Positions 48,967 to 61,115 of a stretch of 64,000 nucleotides of DNA are shown here, piece by piece. Position 1 is the stretch's first letter. Each line of letters starts with the position of its first letter. The notes beneath the pieces are model-generated. The model ran no database searches. It had not been told where the DNA came from and saw only the letters and a program-made list of their open reading frames with translations. Origin of the DNA: Pinus tabuliformis (lineage: Eukaryota > Streptophyta > Pinopsida > Pinales > Pinaceae); contig CM062819.1 in NCBI GenBank assembly GCA_031772625.1, positions 1,232,706,955 through 1,232,770,954 of the forward strand, read 5' to 3'. The position numbers were made by a program, and so were the translations under genes.

Positions 48967-50379
48967 CTTACACCCTTCAAATTTGTTGAAGTACACTATC
49001 TGCCAATACACCAGCAAAATCCTCCCCTGACACTCCTGAAATGTAGCAATCAACTCCACCAATACTTCCCTTATTTCTCCCGACAAGCAATATCCCCAAT
49101 GGTTGAAACTCTATCTCCCACGTATGCCCAGTTTCTCTCTTCTGCACTAGCCACAAAGTCTGCAAAATCATTCCTAAATATTGTTGCCACTTCTAGCCCT
49201 CAAACTCATGCAATAGCCAACAAATCTATTAAGCCTTATTCTCCTAATTTCTCCCAGAAGAATGTTGCAATGGCCACACTATATCCACTACTGCGTCCTC
49301 CATAAATACGCATTGTTGGGGTGAACTGAATACAAATGCTAGAAATCTCTCTACAAATCTCCTCCGGATGATAATGGATGAACCTCTCTAGGGTGGCACT
49401 CGAAGTCCCCTGAAGAAAGGGTCATATCTTTGCTTGGAAAACTCTTGCTAAATAGTAAGTGACCCAATTAAATAGCTCGAGCAACAGAATCAAATTCGAT
49501 AAGCCAAGAATGCCAAATGAAGTGCGATGCCTTCCTTTTATAACTTTCGTGGAGCCTTTCTTCTCGCTTGTTCTTCCCTCTCATGCATTTCGAATCATTG
49601 GCTTATGTAGTGCGTATTTCTTATGTGGGTAGTCCCCACATATCATTAAAAAAACAAAATAATATAAAATTAACTTGCCTCTAACTCCTAAGTCTTCTAT
49701 AAAAAATCGAATGGGCCTCATCTTCACCAAAATTGGCCCCCAAAATGTAGAAATAAATCTTGTTCCAAAATAATTTAGGAAGGGACATTACATAAGAAGT
49801 AAGATACTTGTTTAATACCAAGTGCACCATCTCATCATAAATGTCGTGAATCAAACTTACTTTCATATGCATGCATGAGCCATTTGTGAAGGTGATATAC
49901 TCATCATACCTTAGGGCTTACTTTGCCATCCAATATTGCATTTGAAACAATATAACATACATACCTTGTAGTATTCAGATACTTGTGCACCTTGACATTG
50001 GCTGATGGAGCACTTTGTCAATTTTCTTTGTCATGGGGAATTGTAGCTCTTCTCTTCCTGCATTTCCTGCATCTCAGATGATCCTTGAAGGTTCCACTTA
50101 TCACATCTCATCAGGGGGTTAGAAGTATCAAATACTCAAATATACACTCAGGAAGCATAATCAATTATCAAATCAATAAATCTAAACAAAAGTAAAGACA
50201 TAAAGAAGTAACATAAATCAAAAAATACTTATCTTCCATAAGAGGTGATCATCTCCCTCTTGAAACAACCTTCAAGAGCCATCATTGTCTATTATCCATA
50301 TGACAATGTTGCCTTCAATATTTCAACCAACTTTATCAGCAATTATGCCTAATAGAAACTATCCCATTCTAGGGATTCA
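48967..50379. other. Gene-free spacer
   Basis: Open frames on both strands at 48922-49305 overlap and look like chance. No recognised element end. Confidence 0.4.
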
Positions 50380-50533
50380 TCAAATCTAACATAAGTGCTT
50401 GAACATTTTCACATTAGTCATGTTAGGATTTCTAAATTGCATATCTCAAATCTTTGTCTTAATCTAGGGTTTCTTCCAAACCCTAACCTCATAATATCCA
50501 TCAAACCCTAATGCACAAATTTCCTAGGGTTAC
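50380..50533. repeat. 154-bp flanking duplication, left copy
   Basis: It is directly followed by the LTR start at 50534. It matches 55002-55155 with four mismatches. It contains two telobox-like AAACCCTAA words. Confidence 0.95.
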
Positions 50534-50719
50534 TGTTAAACACACACATGGCAGAGATAAAATAGGAAAAGATAAGCATGAGATTCTATTTCTTATTCAC
50601 AATGATACATATTTATAATACATAGGAGTGACCCTTGGTTTCATATTCCAAGTGGTCCCTTGGACTCCTTTTGGCTACTCAGCTTCCACACCAACCCTTA
50701 GAGGATTAGGTGTCCAACA
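50534..50719 (-). repeat. Element C 3' LTR (minus strand)
   Basis: 186 bp, TGTTAAACACACACATGGCA to GTGTCCAACA, followed on the plus strand by TCCCCCCCCTT (polypurine tract complement). Confidence 0.95.
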
Positions 50720-51215
50720 TCCCCCCCCTTAATCCGAAGGGTTATGTATGAGTCCAAGAAGAGAGCTATAATAAAAAATGTGCAAAAATGTATGGCAACA
50801 CTAGGCTGAATGTGCTCTTTAAAATGTTGGTATAAAGGGAGGTGGTTTAAGGATGACCACCAACACTGGAACGCTTAGTGCAATTACTAAAACTCTTCCA
50901 AGTCTTATTCACAATGATACATATTTATAATACATATGAGTGACCCCTAGTTTCATATTCCAAGTGGTCCCTTGGACTCCTTTTGGGTATTCAGCTTCCA
51001 CACCAACCCTTAGAGGATTAGGTGTCCAACATTCGCCCCCTTAATCCGAAGGGTTATGTATGAGTCCAAGAAGAGAGCTGTAATACAAAATGTGCAAAAA
51101 TGTATGGCAGCACTAGGCTGAATGTGCTCTCTGAAATGTTGGTATAAAGGGAGGTGGTTTAAGGATGACCACCAACACTGGAACGCTTAGTGTAATTCCC
51201 GAAACTCTTCCAAGT
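50592..51215. repeat. 312-bp tandem duplication across LTR and interior
   Basis: 50592-50903 and 50904-51215 are direct copies, each holding the inner two-thirds of the LTR, the polypurine tract and about 185 bp of interior. The second polypurine tract reads CGCCCCCTT. A diverged third piece (GGTTTAAGGATGACCAACAA) starts near 51354. Confidence 0.95.
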
Positions 51216-51547
51216 CTGGCTTGAAGCTCAGGTCTTCTACTAAAGGAAGTGCTCCTGATGTTTTGAAGAGGGAAACCTTCAACCATGAAAGGGAGGTCTC
51301 ACCCCATATAAAAGGAAGAACCTCAACTTGAAAAGGGAGGTCTCAACCTGTGATGGTTTAAGGATGACCAACAACTCTGGAATGCTTAATGTAATTCCTA
51401 GAACTCTTCCAAAACTGGCAAGAAGCTGAAGTCTTCTGCTAGAGGAAGTTTCCCCAATTCTTTGAAGATGTATCACCGACTAAAGGCATGCTCATGGGCA
51501 TATTTGTCTCTAGCTACAACTCTAAATCTGGTATGGCAGGTTGTGGC

Positions 51548-52403
51548 TCAGGCTCTCTTGATGTGGCTTTGAAGCTTGTAGATGACCATCATTTCCCCCC
51601 CTGTCAGATACAAGGTGAGAACTGCAAGAATTTTCAATATTCGAGAACAAATCCTATTGTATGAGCGAAATATCTTCTTCGCTGTTGAAGCCCATTGCCA
51701 AGAAGCGATCCATCCAAGATGAATCTTTGTTCTTGCAGGAGGTTTGTTTCTGAAGCATCTGTTTGAAGAATGACTGGTTTTATGATAGTGCTTACATGGA
51801 TGAAGATCAAAACAGTTATCTTTCATATGGCCAACTCTGTCACAGTGTTGGCATTTAACAACTTGTTGTGGCTGCTATGGAATAAGATAAGAATCTGGAC
51901 CATCTGAAGATGAATGTGGAACAGGTGAATGTGAATTGTCATAAAGGAGTCTAGCACTCTAAAATTGGAGGCTTTGAGTAATCTATAATATGAAAGGACA
52001 CTTCTTTGTCATATCCAAGACCAGTTATGTGCTTGTTGTGGACAAGCTCTTCCCAAGGTCTGATGATGAGCTTGGGAAGTGCAAACTGAACTTCTGCATC
52101 TGCATGTAAATTTGTTGCTTTCTTGGGCACTGGATCTGAATCAACTGTAACATTATTGTCTTGCTGCTTATGGGAGTTAGTTTCAATCTTCTGAACAGAA
52201 ACAGGTTTAGAATGATGACTCCACTGCTGTAATTCTTCCTGCTATATTTGAGATTCACATTGCAAAAACTCAATATTCTCATGTGCATTTTGGAGACAAA
52301 TTTTCATATTGGAAAGAGATGTTTTGTTGATCTTAACCATCTCATCAATAGTGGAATGTATTAAATTATTCAGTAGTTTCAATACATCATCTATTCGATC
52401 CAT
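51548..52403 (-). pseudogene. gag: Element C gag remnant with two zinc knuckles
   Basis: The frame begins MDRIDDVLKLLNN at 52403 on the minus strand. A middle part reads IIRPWEELVHNKHITGLGYD and EVSFHIIDYSKP. After a frameshift near 51960 come QHCDRVGHMKDNC with its leading KC (a CCHC knuckle, C-x2-C-x4-H-x4-C) and CKHYHKTSHSSNRC, where Tyr replaces the second Cys. Stops occur inside (for example within ESQI*QEEL and just before the knuckles). It would bind element RNA in a particle. Family assignment to copia rests on the primer site and the knuckles, since the N-terminal part is not one I know. The 3' end is ill-defined. Confidence 0.6.
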
Positions 52404-54805
52404 TTCAAACCAATATAATCAGAGAAGTGATGTTATCTTCAGCTACAAATTGGCCTATAAAATGATAAATAGCTGCAATTATTAGATGAGTGGCAAGATA
52501 CCAATATCACCAAGTCACTGTAGCAGATGCAACAAATGACTCACTGTTTCAATGCACTTACTTCTCAAACCACTCACACTGTGCAAAAGAAGAGCCAATC
52601 TTCTACTTTCTAGAGCCTACTTGCAAAACATCTTTTCATTCTAGATTCACAGATGCAATCATCTTCCAGATTCTTGACATACAAATTGGTAAATTTTTTA
52701 TCGGCAAAAGGTCCAATGAACTTTTCCACATATACTAGCTTCTCACCTGCACAAGTCCCCCTCTCAATTGCATTTCAGTTTGATATCCTTGACATGATAT
52801 GCTAGAAGGTGAGTGATTATATATAGGAAACTTAATCCATGACAAATAAATAACATAGATCACTGCACTTGTAATTGAGATGCCCTCACAGTTCAAAATG
52901 ATAAATGCATTGAATTATAAGCCTCCACACGCTCATATACACTGACTGATATTGACTTGTTTTCTGTGTATGAAAACCACCCAACAGTGCTATAAATTAT
53001 GTGCCAGAAGAGTAGACTTTAACCCAGAAATTCTTCCCTTACTCAGCCTTGTTTTCTGTGCACAATCCCTCTCAGAATGCCTCAATTTATGTGCCAGACT
53101 ACAGCAGAAATTCTCCCTAAAATTTGTGCTTCAATTTCTGACTAGAATGCCTTACGAAATGTGCTGCTATAGCCAAAATCTGTGCCGACTGTCACCTAGG
53201 TTCTCAAGCCCTGTTTCACTGAACTATGGTAGAAGTATAGAGGTTCAAACAGTTTGTAAACACCTCAGAAACTTCAATAAGTCTCGCACTTCGCTGTCCC
53301 ACAGAACTCCATGGACTTCAGGATTGAATCTTAGTTGGAAAACACTGAAAACTCTGTTATATAAAATTGTGTCAAGGTTTGAAAATTTGGTGTTCAATAC
53401 TTTTCACGCATAAGCTTGAATGGAGACCTTCACTATTGCAGAGAATAATCCTCAAAAACAACTTTCATCATAGGTAGAATTTAACATTCAACGCTTAACT
53501 CACTAGCTGACACTCCATTCGACATTCACCACTTTCAAGACTTCATACAAAATTCAATGCATATGAATTCACCAAATGAGCGCAAACCTTTTTTTTTGTA
53601 TTCCCTTCTCTGTGAGCGTTCTGTTGTTCATTACATAGCCTTGTGTACAAAATGCAACATACCATGACCATCATGATTTCAACACACAGGGATGTCGGGA
53701 AAAATGCCAACACATCAACGTACACACCAACGCATTCACAACATATCACATGAACCATATAACTCACGCTCCACACATGTTTTAACTCTTTGCATAGAGT
53801 GGTAGGTCGAGAATTGCAAGGACTGTCAGGCACTTCCTAAGAAATCTAGAGCACAACAAACTTAGTCTAGCGCTTATTTAAGGAGCAGTTCAAGCTAAAC
53901 TAGGATCTGCAAACCTGATGCTCTAAAGCCTGTCTCGCAATGAAGGATCATCAACCAAAATTATGTGTATCAATTTTTGGAGTAGTTGAATGATTTATTT
54001 TTGACGTGGAGCCATTGTATGTGGAAAGACCGGTTCTCAAGGAAGTGTACCTCTCATCAAAGGTTCACGACATATATAAATGGAGCAACCCTTAACAATA
54101 GTTCAACAACCAATACAATGCAAAGGCATAAATTATTCAATGCAAGGCATCTATTCACGGTCAAGAAAAAACATCACTTGTTCGACTCTAGTTGAAACTC
54201 TTGGGAAGCGGATGAAATTGTTTCTGCCTCTCACCTAGGAAAGTGGATTAACAGATATTCTTCAATTATTTGATGATTCATTGACCTCTATTGTCCAAAT
54301 TTAGGAACTCATTGACCTCTATTGTTGGGAATGAGTTTCAATTAGGTCAAGCCTACCAAACCCCAAACTTTTTATAGAACCTTTGGAAGGATACTCAGGC
54401 CAAAGAGTTGCTCAGTATAATTAGAAGATACATTTTGTATCACCAGAAGATGCAACTTGTGGATAAAACCATCAACCGAGAATTTAGTGGCCTTGAATTT
54501 CAGAAGAAACGCATCTAACACCACAAAATAAGAAACAGTCTCCTGGGGAGAAAACACACTGCATTATGCGAAGAAATGGTAAAACCAAGGCAAAAATAGC
54601 AAGTAATACTAGCACAGGCAGAGGAGGAAGGTCAGAACTAGTTGTAGATTTGACAACACTTACATGTGCAGAGTGCGCTCAATAAAATGGAACGGCTAAA
54701 GAAATCTCTAAGCACCATTACGCACATAACTGAACAAGTAAATTTAGAAAACTAAATGTTGAGGTTGATTAGACCATAAAAATCATGGAAGGCCACACAT
54801 CATGA
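52404..54805 (-). other. Long leader of element C, no recognised gene
   Basis: It is about 2.4 kb between primer site and gag. About 52980-53170 repeats the words TTATGTGCCAGA and CAGAAATTCT in a loose tandem. A minus-strand frame at 54372-54557 has no recognised family. Captured host sequence is possible but unproven. Confidence 0.45.
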
Positions 54806-54816
54806 CTCTGATACCA
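54806..54816 (-). other. Element C primer binding site (tRNA-iMet type)
   Basis: The minus strand reads TGGTATCAGAG, abutting the LTR at 54817. Confidence 0.85.
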
Positions 54817-55001
54817 TGTTAAACACACACATGGCAGAGATAAAATAGGAAAGATAAGCATGAGATTCTATTTCTTATTCACAATGATACATATTTATAA
54901 TACATAGGATTGACCCTTGGTTTCATATTCCAAGTGGTCCCTTGGACTCCTTTTGGCTATTAAGCTTCCACACCAACCCTTAGAGGATTAGGTGTCCAAC
55001 A
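54817..55001 (-). repeat. Element C 5' LTR (minus strand)
   Basis: 185 bp, differing from 50534-50719 by a 1-base deletion in an A run and a few substitutions. Confidence 0.95.
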
Positions 55002-55155
55002 TCAAATCTGACATAAGTGCTTGAACATCTTCACATTAGTCATGTTAGGATTTCTAAATTGCATTTCTCAAATCTTTGTCTTAATCTAGGGTTTCTTCCA
55101 AACCCTAACCTCATAATATCCATCAAACCCTAATGCACAAATTTCCTAAGGTTAC
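55002..55155. repeat. 154-bp flanking duplication, right copy
   Basis: It starts exactly after the LTR end and ends at AAGGTTAC, then runs into unique CTTCAACCCTAG. Mismatches to the left copy are near ACATAAG, ACATCTTC, GCATTTC and CCTAAGG. Confidence 0.95.
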
Positions 55156-57300
55156 CTTCAACCCTAGTATTATTTTAGGTCTCCACCACATTCTCTTACA
55201 TCCATGAAGGGTGTCTTCATAGGGGTGATCTTCAATGACTTTTCGTCAGCCCAACTCTAAACCCATGTTAATTTTCTTAGGGATAGATTTTTCTTTGCTT
55301 TGATAATTGCATTTCATTATTTACATGTTTAAATTCACCCCTTAACATCATAACATCATTCAGATTATTCGGAAGCATATGAAATTATATAGAAAGAACA
55401 ACATCATCATCAATGCAGCAGAACATAAAGGAATAATAGAATAAAATCATTAACACATAGAGACACCAGGATTGGTCGAAGACCAGGGAAAAACCCACTA
55501 TGGGGAAAACCCTTTCAAATTCTTCTTCTTATTAGATTTCCATTGAATGATTCAGCAAAAGAGAGTACAATGATCCATATATTCATCCATACAACTATTC
55601 AACAAAATAAACTAAACAACATCCATGAAATGAACCCAACAATGCTCATACTCAAAACCATGATTCAAAAACCTGTAATGAACTGTCACTGACTGCGGTC
55701 AACTGTCGAACACTATGGTCAACAAGAAAAAGCTTAAGATAATTGAAAAAACAAACCCTAGACTCCAATCACATGGAGAGAGTGTCATGCGTGTGACTAA
55801 GAGATTTCAGTTGCTCCCTTGAGCCTGCAAGCCTATGACTACAATCAAAATTTTCCTTTGTCAAGCCTGCAATTGAGATCCAAAACCCTAGAAACGCACG
55901 CGAGCTTTGGACCCTATAATTTCTCCTTTGTGTGAACCAATTCTCCATGGACGTGCCATAGACCTGTGCGAACCAAAACCAAGAAAGAGAATAGAAGAAT
56001 GTCTCATGTTGATCTCCAAATGAGGTTGAGATCATTTGTATTTATAGCCTTTCAAGGGTATCCAATTTTATTTTGGGCCGACCTAATCAAATATGCACAT
56101 GTGGGCTTATAATTCAAAAATGCATTTTCCCTTGTCGAAATTGAGTGCTTCAATAGTCAAAATTGATCCTCTCGAAGAGAGGAATCTCATCCCATGGTTG
56201 GAATTTGTCACTGAATTGCCAAATTAACACATTCTAGACATCTCATTGTCATGGGAGACTCTCTTACCATCTTTAAACACTTTTAGCTACAAACCTAGGC
56301 CAAGGATCTCAGATTGGAAGTAATCCTCAATAGAGTTTGGTTTTTAGTTGTTAATTTGGATTTCTAAATTGAATGGTTCTATATCCAACAAAGCCATAAT
56401 CAATTGGATTATTCCGAAGCCAATTTGGTGTTCCAGCTAGGAAAAAAGGGGTTTTTTATTTTCAACAAGCAACATGTCACACAACCTATATCATAGTTTC
56501 ATGATTTCTCCAAGTATCCCCTTAGTTGGAATCATCGGGGGCATGAAGGTGGAGTTAAATCCACATAGAGGAAGTCAAAAACTCCATACGTTCTCACATC
56601 TCGTTATAATGGTTCACATCCATGCCACCTAAGGAAATATTAGTTGTGGTCTCATCACATGTAGCAAGGGTGGGATAAATCACATTGATTTAATGGATCT
56701 AGAATTGGTGATAATTCAAGTTGATGGCTCCATCGCTCGTTGCCTGAGCCCATAGGAAAACGAGGAGTTGGTTGAAGATAAATTTATCTTGAGATTGTTA
56801 GTGAATTCATCTTTCCTTTTCTCTTTTTTCAAAATTTTTTGTTTGAAAGCGGGCATGGATTTTAATGAGATGTGAGCTACATGTAGCACTCTTCATCAAC
56901 ACAAGGATGATCTAAGCGCAATTTGAGTAGAGCTAGACATAATTTCCAAACACCTTTCGACAATTGAATACTTAGCAGGAGTTAGAGGTGAGGTTTGGTT
57001 ATATGTTCACCTACATCTAAAGTGAAGGGTGGACATCTTGGAAGCAACAGTCTTTAAACTTTTTAGCACTAGTCTAGGGAGCTCTCCACAAATCGTCTTT
57101 AAGCCCATGGGCCTCATGGATGGTACATATCTCTCCTCTGCTTTGAAAGAACCACTGCCCAAGGAGAAGATAGATGCCCTTAGCCCCCATCACCTACCCT
57201 ATGTCTAAAAATTAAGTAACAAGTTTCTAGAAAATGCATGGTTTTCATGCATTTTGTAACAAGTCTTAGTTTATGCTAAGTCTCTTCTTTGTTGGTTCTA
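55156..57300. other. Gene-free; probable retroelement debris
   Basis: 55478-55520 (GAAGACCAGGGAAAAACCCA and following bases) resembles LTR or leader sequence of plant gypsy elements. A minus-strand frame of 88 codons (55769-56035) is not recognised. No LTR pair was found. Confidence 0.35.
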
Positions 57301-59032
57301 GGTTTCTATATGTAATATTGGAAAACTCTAGGGCCTTTAGAAGCATGAATGTTCTGCATATCTAGTCACAAAAGATGTGGCTCATATTGTCTCCATATCT
57401 ATGTATTTTAGCTCTATAGTTTCATTTTCCATACCAACTATATGCTTTGGCCACAACACTTTTATAATTAAATAAATTTCTTCAATTTTATAAAAAGTAA
57501 TATTAAACCTTTCATAATCAACATCATATTTCAGAGAATAAGTTTCCATTCATTCATACATATGCAACTAGGAGATTACTCATATAACTAATATAACTTT
57601 ACATAATTACCTAAAAAAAACTTACCTATTATAATTTTAAAGAACCCACCCACTATATTTGTATCATAATCTAATGGATTCAATTTAATTAAGCGGTAGT
57701 CTAAAAATGATGCTTTTTTGCCTTGAAAGTTATGGAAATTCTGGCCATATTTTAAAAAAATCCGGTAAGGATTTTTGTAAACCCAAGTAAAAGCTGTCAA
57801 AATTTATAAGTTTAGGTGCCCTAAACGTTACGTTTTTGATGGTGCTGAATCCATTTCCACTATCAAAAACATGATTCAAACATTGCATCTATAAGATTTT
57901 TTGAAAATTTTTTGCCCAAATTCTGACTACTTTTGACCATCAAAACAATTCCTCCCACTCAATAAACAACTCCTTTAATTAATGGTTTCCTCGTCGAGCT
58001 CAACCATAGCACACAAAAAGCAAATTCAATTTGTAATAGTCAAATTGAGTGGCTTTTCAGTGGAAGAGTTTCGCTGAATACGAACCAGGCTTTTGTGTGG
58101 TCGACCTAAATTGTTTGTTTGTGCCCACTTTGTCCATCCATAAATGAATGAGTTAGCGATGAATACATAATAATGACATTCGATGTATCTGTCGTCTTCT
58201 CACTTCAACTGCTCGACGACATACGTTGCACACGCGCCACAGGATAAATAAACTCCACCAAACCCCAACTTTAATATGGGCCACAGGGAATCGCTAAAGA
58301 GTTAACGTGTTGGAAAAAAACTGCTCCATCATTACTTATAGGGATCTTTCTGCATTCCAGATACCATGTATTCAATTGGTAATTGACTTTACTCCATATT
58401 ATTGGATATCGAAATCTGATAATTTCAAGATTATGTTATCAATGATATGGTATTTTGGGTTGCAGTTTCAAGATATATAAAAGATACGGGGAAAAGTTAA
58501 TTATAGATATTTTGGTAGCTAGTTTTTGATAGTTTATTTAGGTAAGAGTTTATTAAGAAAGTGACCGCATTTATTGTGAGGTTTTACAGAAAAGAATAAA
58601 ATACATTAATCAATTAAAGAAAAATCTGTCTTATAAATTATTTTTAATTAGGTAACGCTGCAAAGTTGGTAGAACAATCAAAATGAGTTGTTTTTATAAG
58701 ATTTTTTTGAAGCTTTTATAGTGGCTTTTTTCTGTGTAATTTCTCTAAAATCCAGCAGGAATTTATTGAAATCACAACCTTGATGGGTAACCCTGTGCAA
58801 TCGAAGTGCCCTAGGGGTTTTCTAGGATGTTGAATTCATATATACAGTCAAAAAAACTAGTTTAAATAAAACAAATCAAGATTTCAGGTCAAATTTTTCC
58901 ACCGGATTCCGACAACAAAAAGTTCAAAAAATCGCACTAAAGACAATTCCCAACCAAAATACTTGAAAACATCAATGATGTGTCAAGGATGGGTTGTATT
59001 AAACATTGGAATATGATGCTAGCAACAGTTTA
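57301..59032. other. Gene-free AT-rich spacer
   Basis: Two stretches (about 57690-57960 and 58720-58925) share a loose theme (GTGCCCTA, GTGCTGAATCC or GATGTTGAATTC, ATCAAAAA) and may be diverged copies of one repeat. No coding region. Confidence 0.35.
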
Positions 59033-59110
59033 AAACGTAAATATTGTATAAAAAATGTTCGAAGAAAATATTCAATAACGAAAATATTTATAAATGTATA
59101 AAGACTAGCA
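59033..59110. repeat. AT-rich repeat word, left of the PNGase A pseudogene
   Basis: TATAAAAAATGTTCGA and AATATTTATAAATGTATAAAG match, in the same orientation, the units of the array at 61736-62260. Confidence 0.6.
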
Positions 59111-59429
59111 ATTGTCCCAAAAGGTACAAAGAGAGGCTGATAGGATTATTAAATTAGAATTGTTGAATTTCTCTAGAAGAGATGTTGGTTTAAGCCTAAC
59201 GGATGAGCAATTTGAGCTGGCTAAAGGCCTTCTAATTGTTTTTTATTATTGTAAAATTATATTGATAATTCATATTATACGATGGATGAAATGTAAGTTA
59301 ATGTTACATAAAACTATTGCCAAAGAAAACTATGACAATCAATTACCATTTGCCCATAAATAAAATAGTAGAAGAAAAGGAAACTATTTTGCATGTGGCA
59401 TGAAGTTGGAAAAAACAAACTATCTCTCA

Positions 59430-61115
59430 CTAGGATGTGTTGCCACACAAAGTCTCTGCTGAGTCTGAAACAAGTGTTGAGTTGATTGCTTTAACTTGCC
59501 TGGAATAGCAACCTTGAGTGCTTTGATAATTGTACGTCTGTTGGGTGTTGGTGATCGTATCATCTCCCCCTGCATTTTGATCATTATTCAGAGAGCTGAA
59601 GAACATTCCACTAGAGTCAACAACGAATACATTTTTATTAAGTGCATTTGAAACATTTATTACAACCATAGGAGCACTGAAATCTAAATATAAAGTGAAG
59701 AAGTCATCAACTTCAAAGGATAATTCTATTCATGTCGCTGCCTCTACAATAACCTTACTATTGGTTGCTATCGTTTGGTTCACAATCTGTCGCTCTCCAA
59801 GTGCTTGAAAAGTCATTAAATTATCATACGTGAACTCTTGTGAAGTATTAGTAATGAGCTTGCCATGAGAGGATTCTACCCAGCCAGAGGAAGAGATCCT
59901 CCTATTGCCAAATGTGTGAAATGATCCATCCAGCTCTTTGAAGTTTGACACTAGAGACAACTCCAACTCCGGTTCCTCGTGTCCAATCAATTGCCCTATG
60001 ATTGCACTGCTAGAGTTCCCATCAAGCCACAGGTGCAAGTTCGCATCTATAAACCAAACATCCAAAGCATTGGTCACGCCGAAACCGAATGTGTGCTCTT
60101 TTCCATCCAACAGTTCCCCCAAAAAGGGTGTAACCTCAATCTCATAACTAGGCAGATCAAATGTCCCAATACCAACCAAAGGATCCCAGAACTGTGTATC
60201 AATCCCTCCTGTATAAATCACAGGAAAAGGCCACACAACACCTACAAGGACCCCATCGATAAAGGCCACCAATTCTCTAAAAGGCCCATTACCAGGTCTA
60301 GTCAAATTATTTGCCTCAATATACACATTGGGGGGATTGTTGTACCAGAACTCATCACGTTGATGGAATGAAGCAAAAATCTCCAAAACAACCTTGTAAG
60401 TGTTAGGTGGTAGTTGCAATGACTTCGGCTGCTCATCAAACGAATTTTCTATCTGAAACTAGGATCCCCCAATATGAGAACTAGGAAGCGAAATAGGCAG
60501 AATCAGATCTGCAAACCCTGTGTTATCTAACCCGTTATTCCCAGAATCTCCATAAAAATTAAATGTTATATTGACATGATAAACCCCAGTATAAGTCTTA
60601 TCAACTACGTTATCAAGCTGAACTTCAAGGATTTGAGGCCTATCTAACAATGAAGAATATTTAGTAATATCCTTCTCAATGATCCATTCAATCAGTCCCC
60701 CATCGGGTTCTGTTGTACAAGTGCACATGATCTCCACTTCACTCAACCACACCCCTGCAATACGGTCACACTGAAACCCATCACACGTTGCCTTCCACTC
60801 CATCACCACTTTCGTCCAATTCTTTTGACAGTTTGGGGGTGGCATATACTTTCCTATAACTGGAGGATAATTATACGTGTACCCAAAATTGTGGTCTAAC
60901 AGTTGGACAGAGCATAGATTCTTGTGGGGAACCTCGATGGGTTTTCTAACCTCAAAAAATTCCTCAGCATTTCCTTGGAAGGGAGACAGATTTACCCGGT
61001 CTCTGGGTGGTCGAGTGAATGTAGTAGAGACCTCCCTTGGCCTTCATATGTCAATGATGGCAAGAGTTGGAGTGGCCAACAGTAACTTCACCAGCATCTG
61101 CCAATGGATCTCCAT
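59430..61115 (-). pseudogene. PNGase A-like amidase pseudogene
   Basis: PNGase A is a secretory-pathway peptide-N-glycanase that removes N-glycans from glycopeptides. One minus-strand frame runs 561 codons from ATG (61115) to TAG (59430), close to the length of plant family members. Codons 1-23 look like a signal peptide (MLVKLLLATPTLAI). Codons about 91-145 hold NWTKVVMEWKATCDGF, DRIAGVWLSEVEIMCTCTTE and IEKDITKYSSLL, the family hallmark. Codons 236-461 hold YKVVLEIFASFHQRDEFWY, GPFRELVAFIDGVLVG and SYEIEVTPFLGELLDGKEHT. The end has QGCYSRQVKAINSTLVSDSA. In-frame stops lie at codons 24 (TGA, 61044), 219 (TAG, 60459) and 462 (TGA, 59730). There is no frameshift and no visible intron. It is almost certainly dead unless the stops are read through. 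Confidence 0.85.

Larger units (their letters stand above)
50534..55001 (-). mobile_element. Non-autonomous copia-like LTR element C, gag only
   Basis: LTRs of 186 bp (50534-50719) and 185 bp (54817-55001) have TG...CA ends. The complement of a tRNA-Met primer site (CTCTGATACCA, 54806-54816) abuts the right LTR, and TCCCCCCCCTT abuts the left one, the complement of a polypurine tract. Transcription is therefore right to left. The order is 5' LTR, a leader of about 2.4 kb, gag (52403-51548), a short 3' region, 3' LTR. Pol is absent. Both sides carry the same 154-bp host sequence instead of the usual 5-bp duplication. Confidence 0.9.

Noticed and set aside
48922..49305. 127-codon plus-strand frame as a gene
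   Set aside because: An overlapping minus-strand frame is also open, composition is that of spacer DNA, and part of it is the 174-bp tandem repeat.
50460..50512. AAACCCTAA words as an interstitial telomere
   Set aside because: There are only two isolated copies, not a tandem array. Such teloboxes are common in plant DNA.
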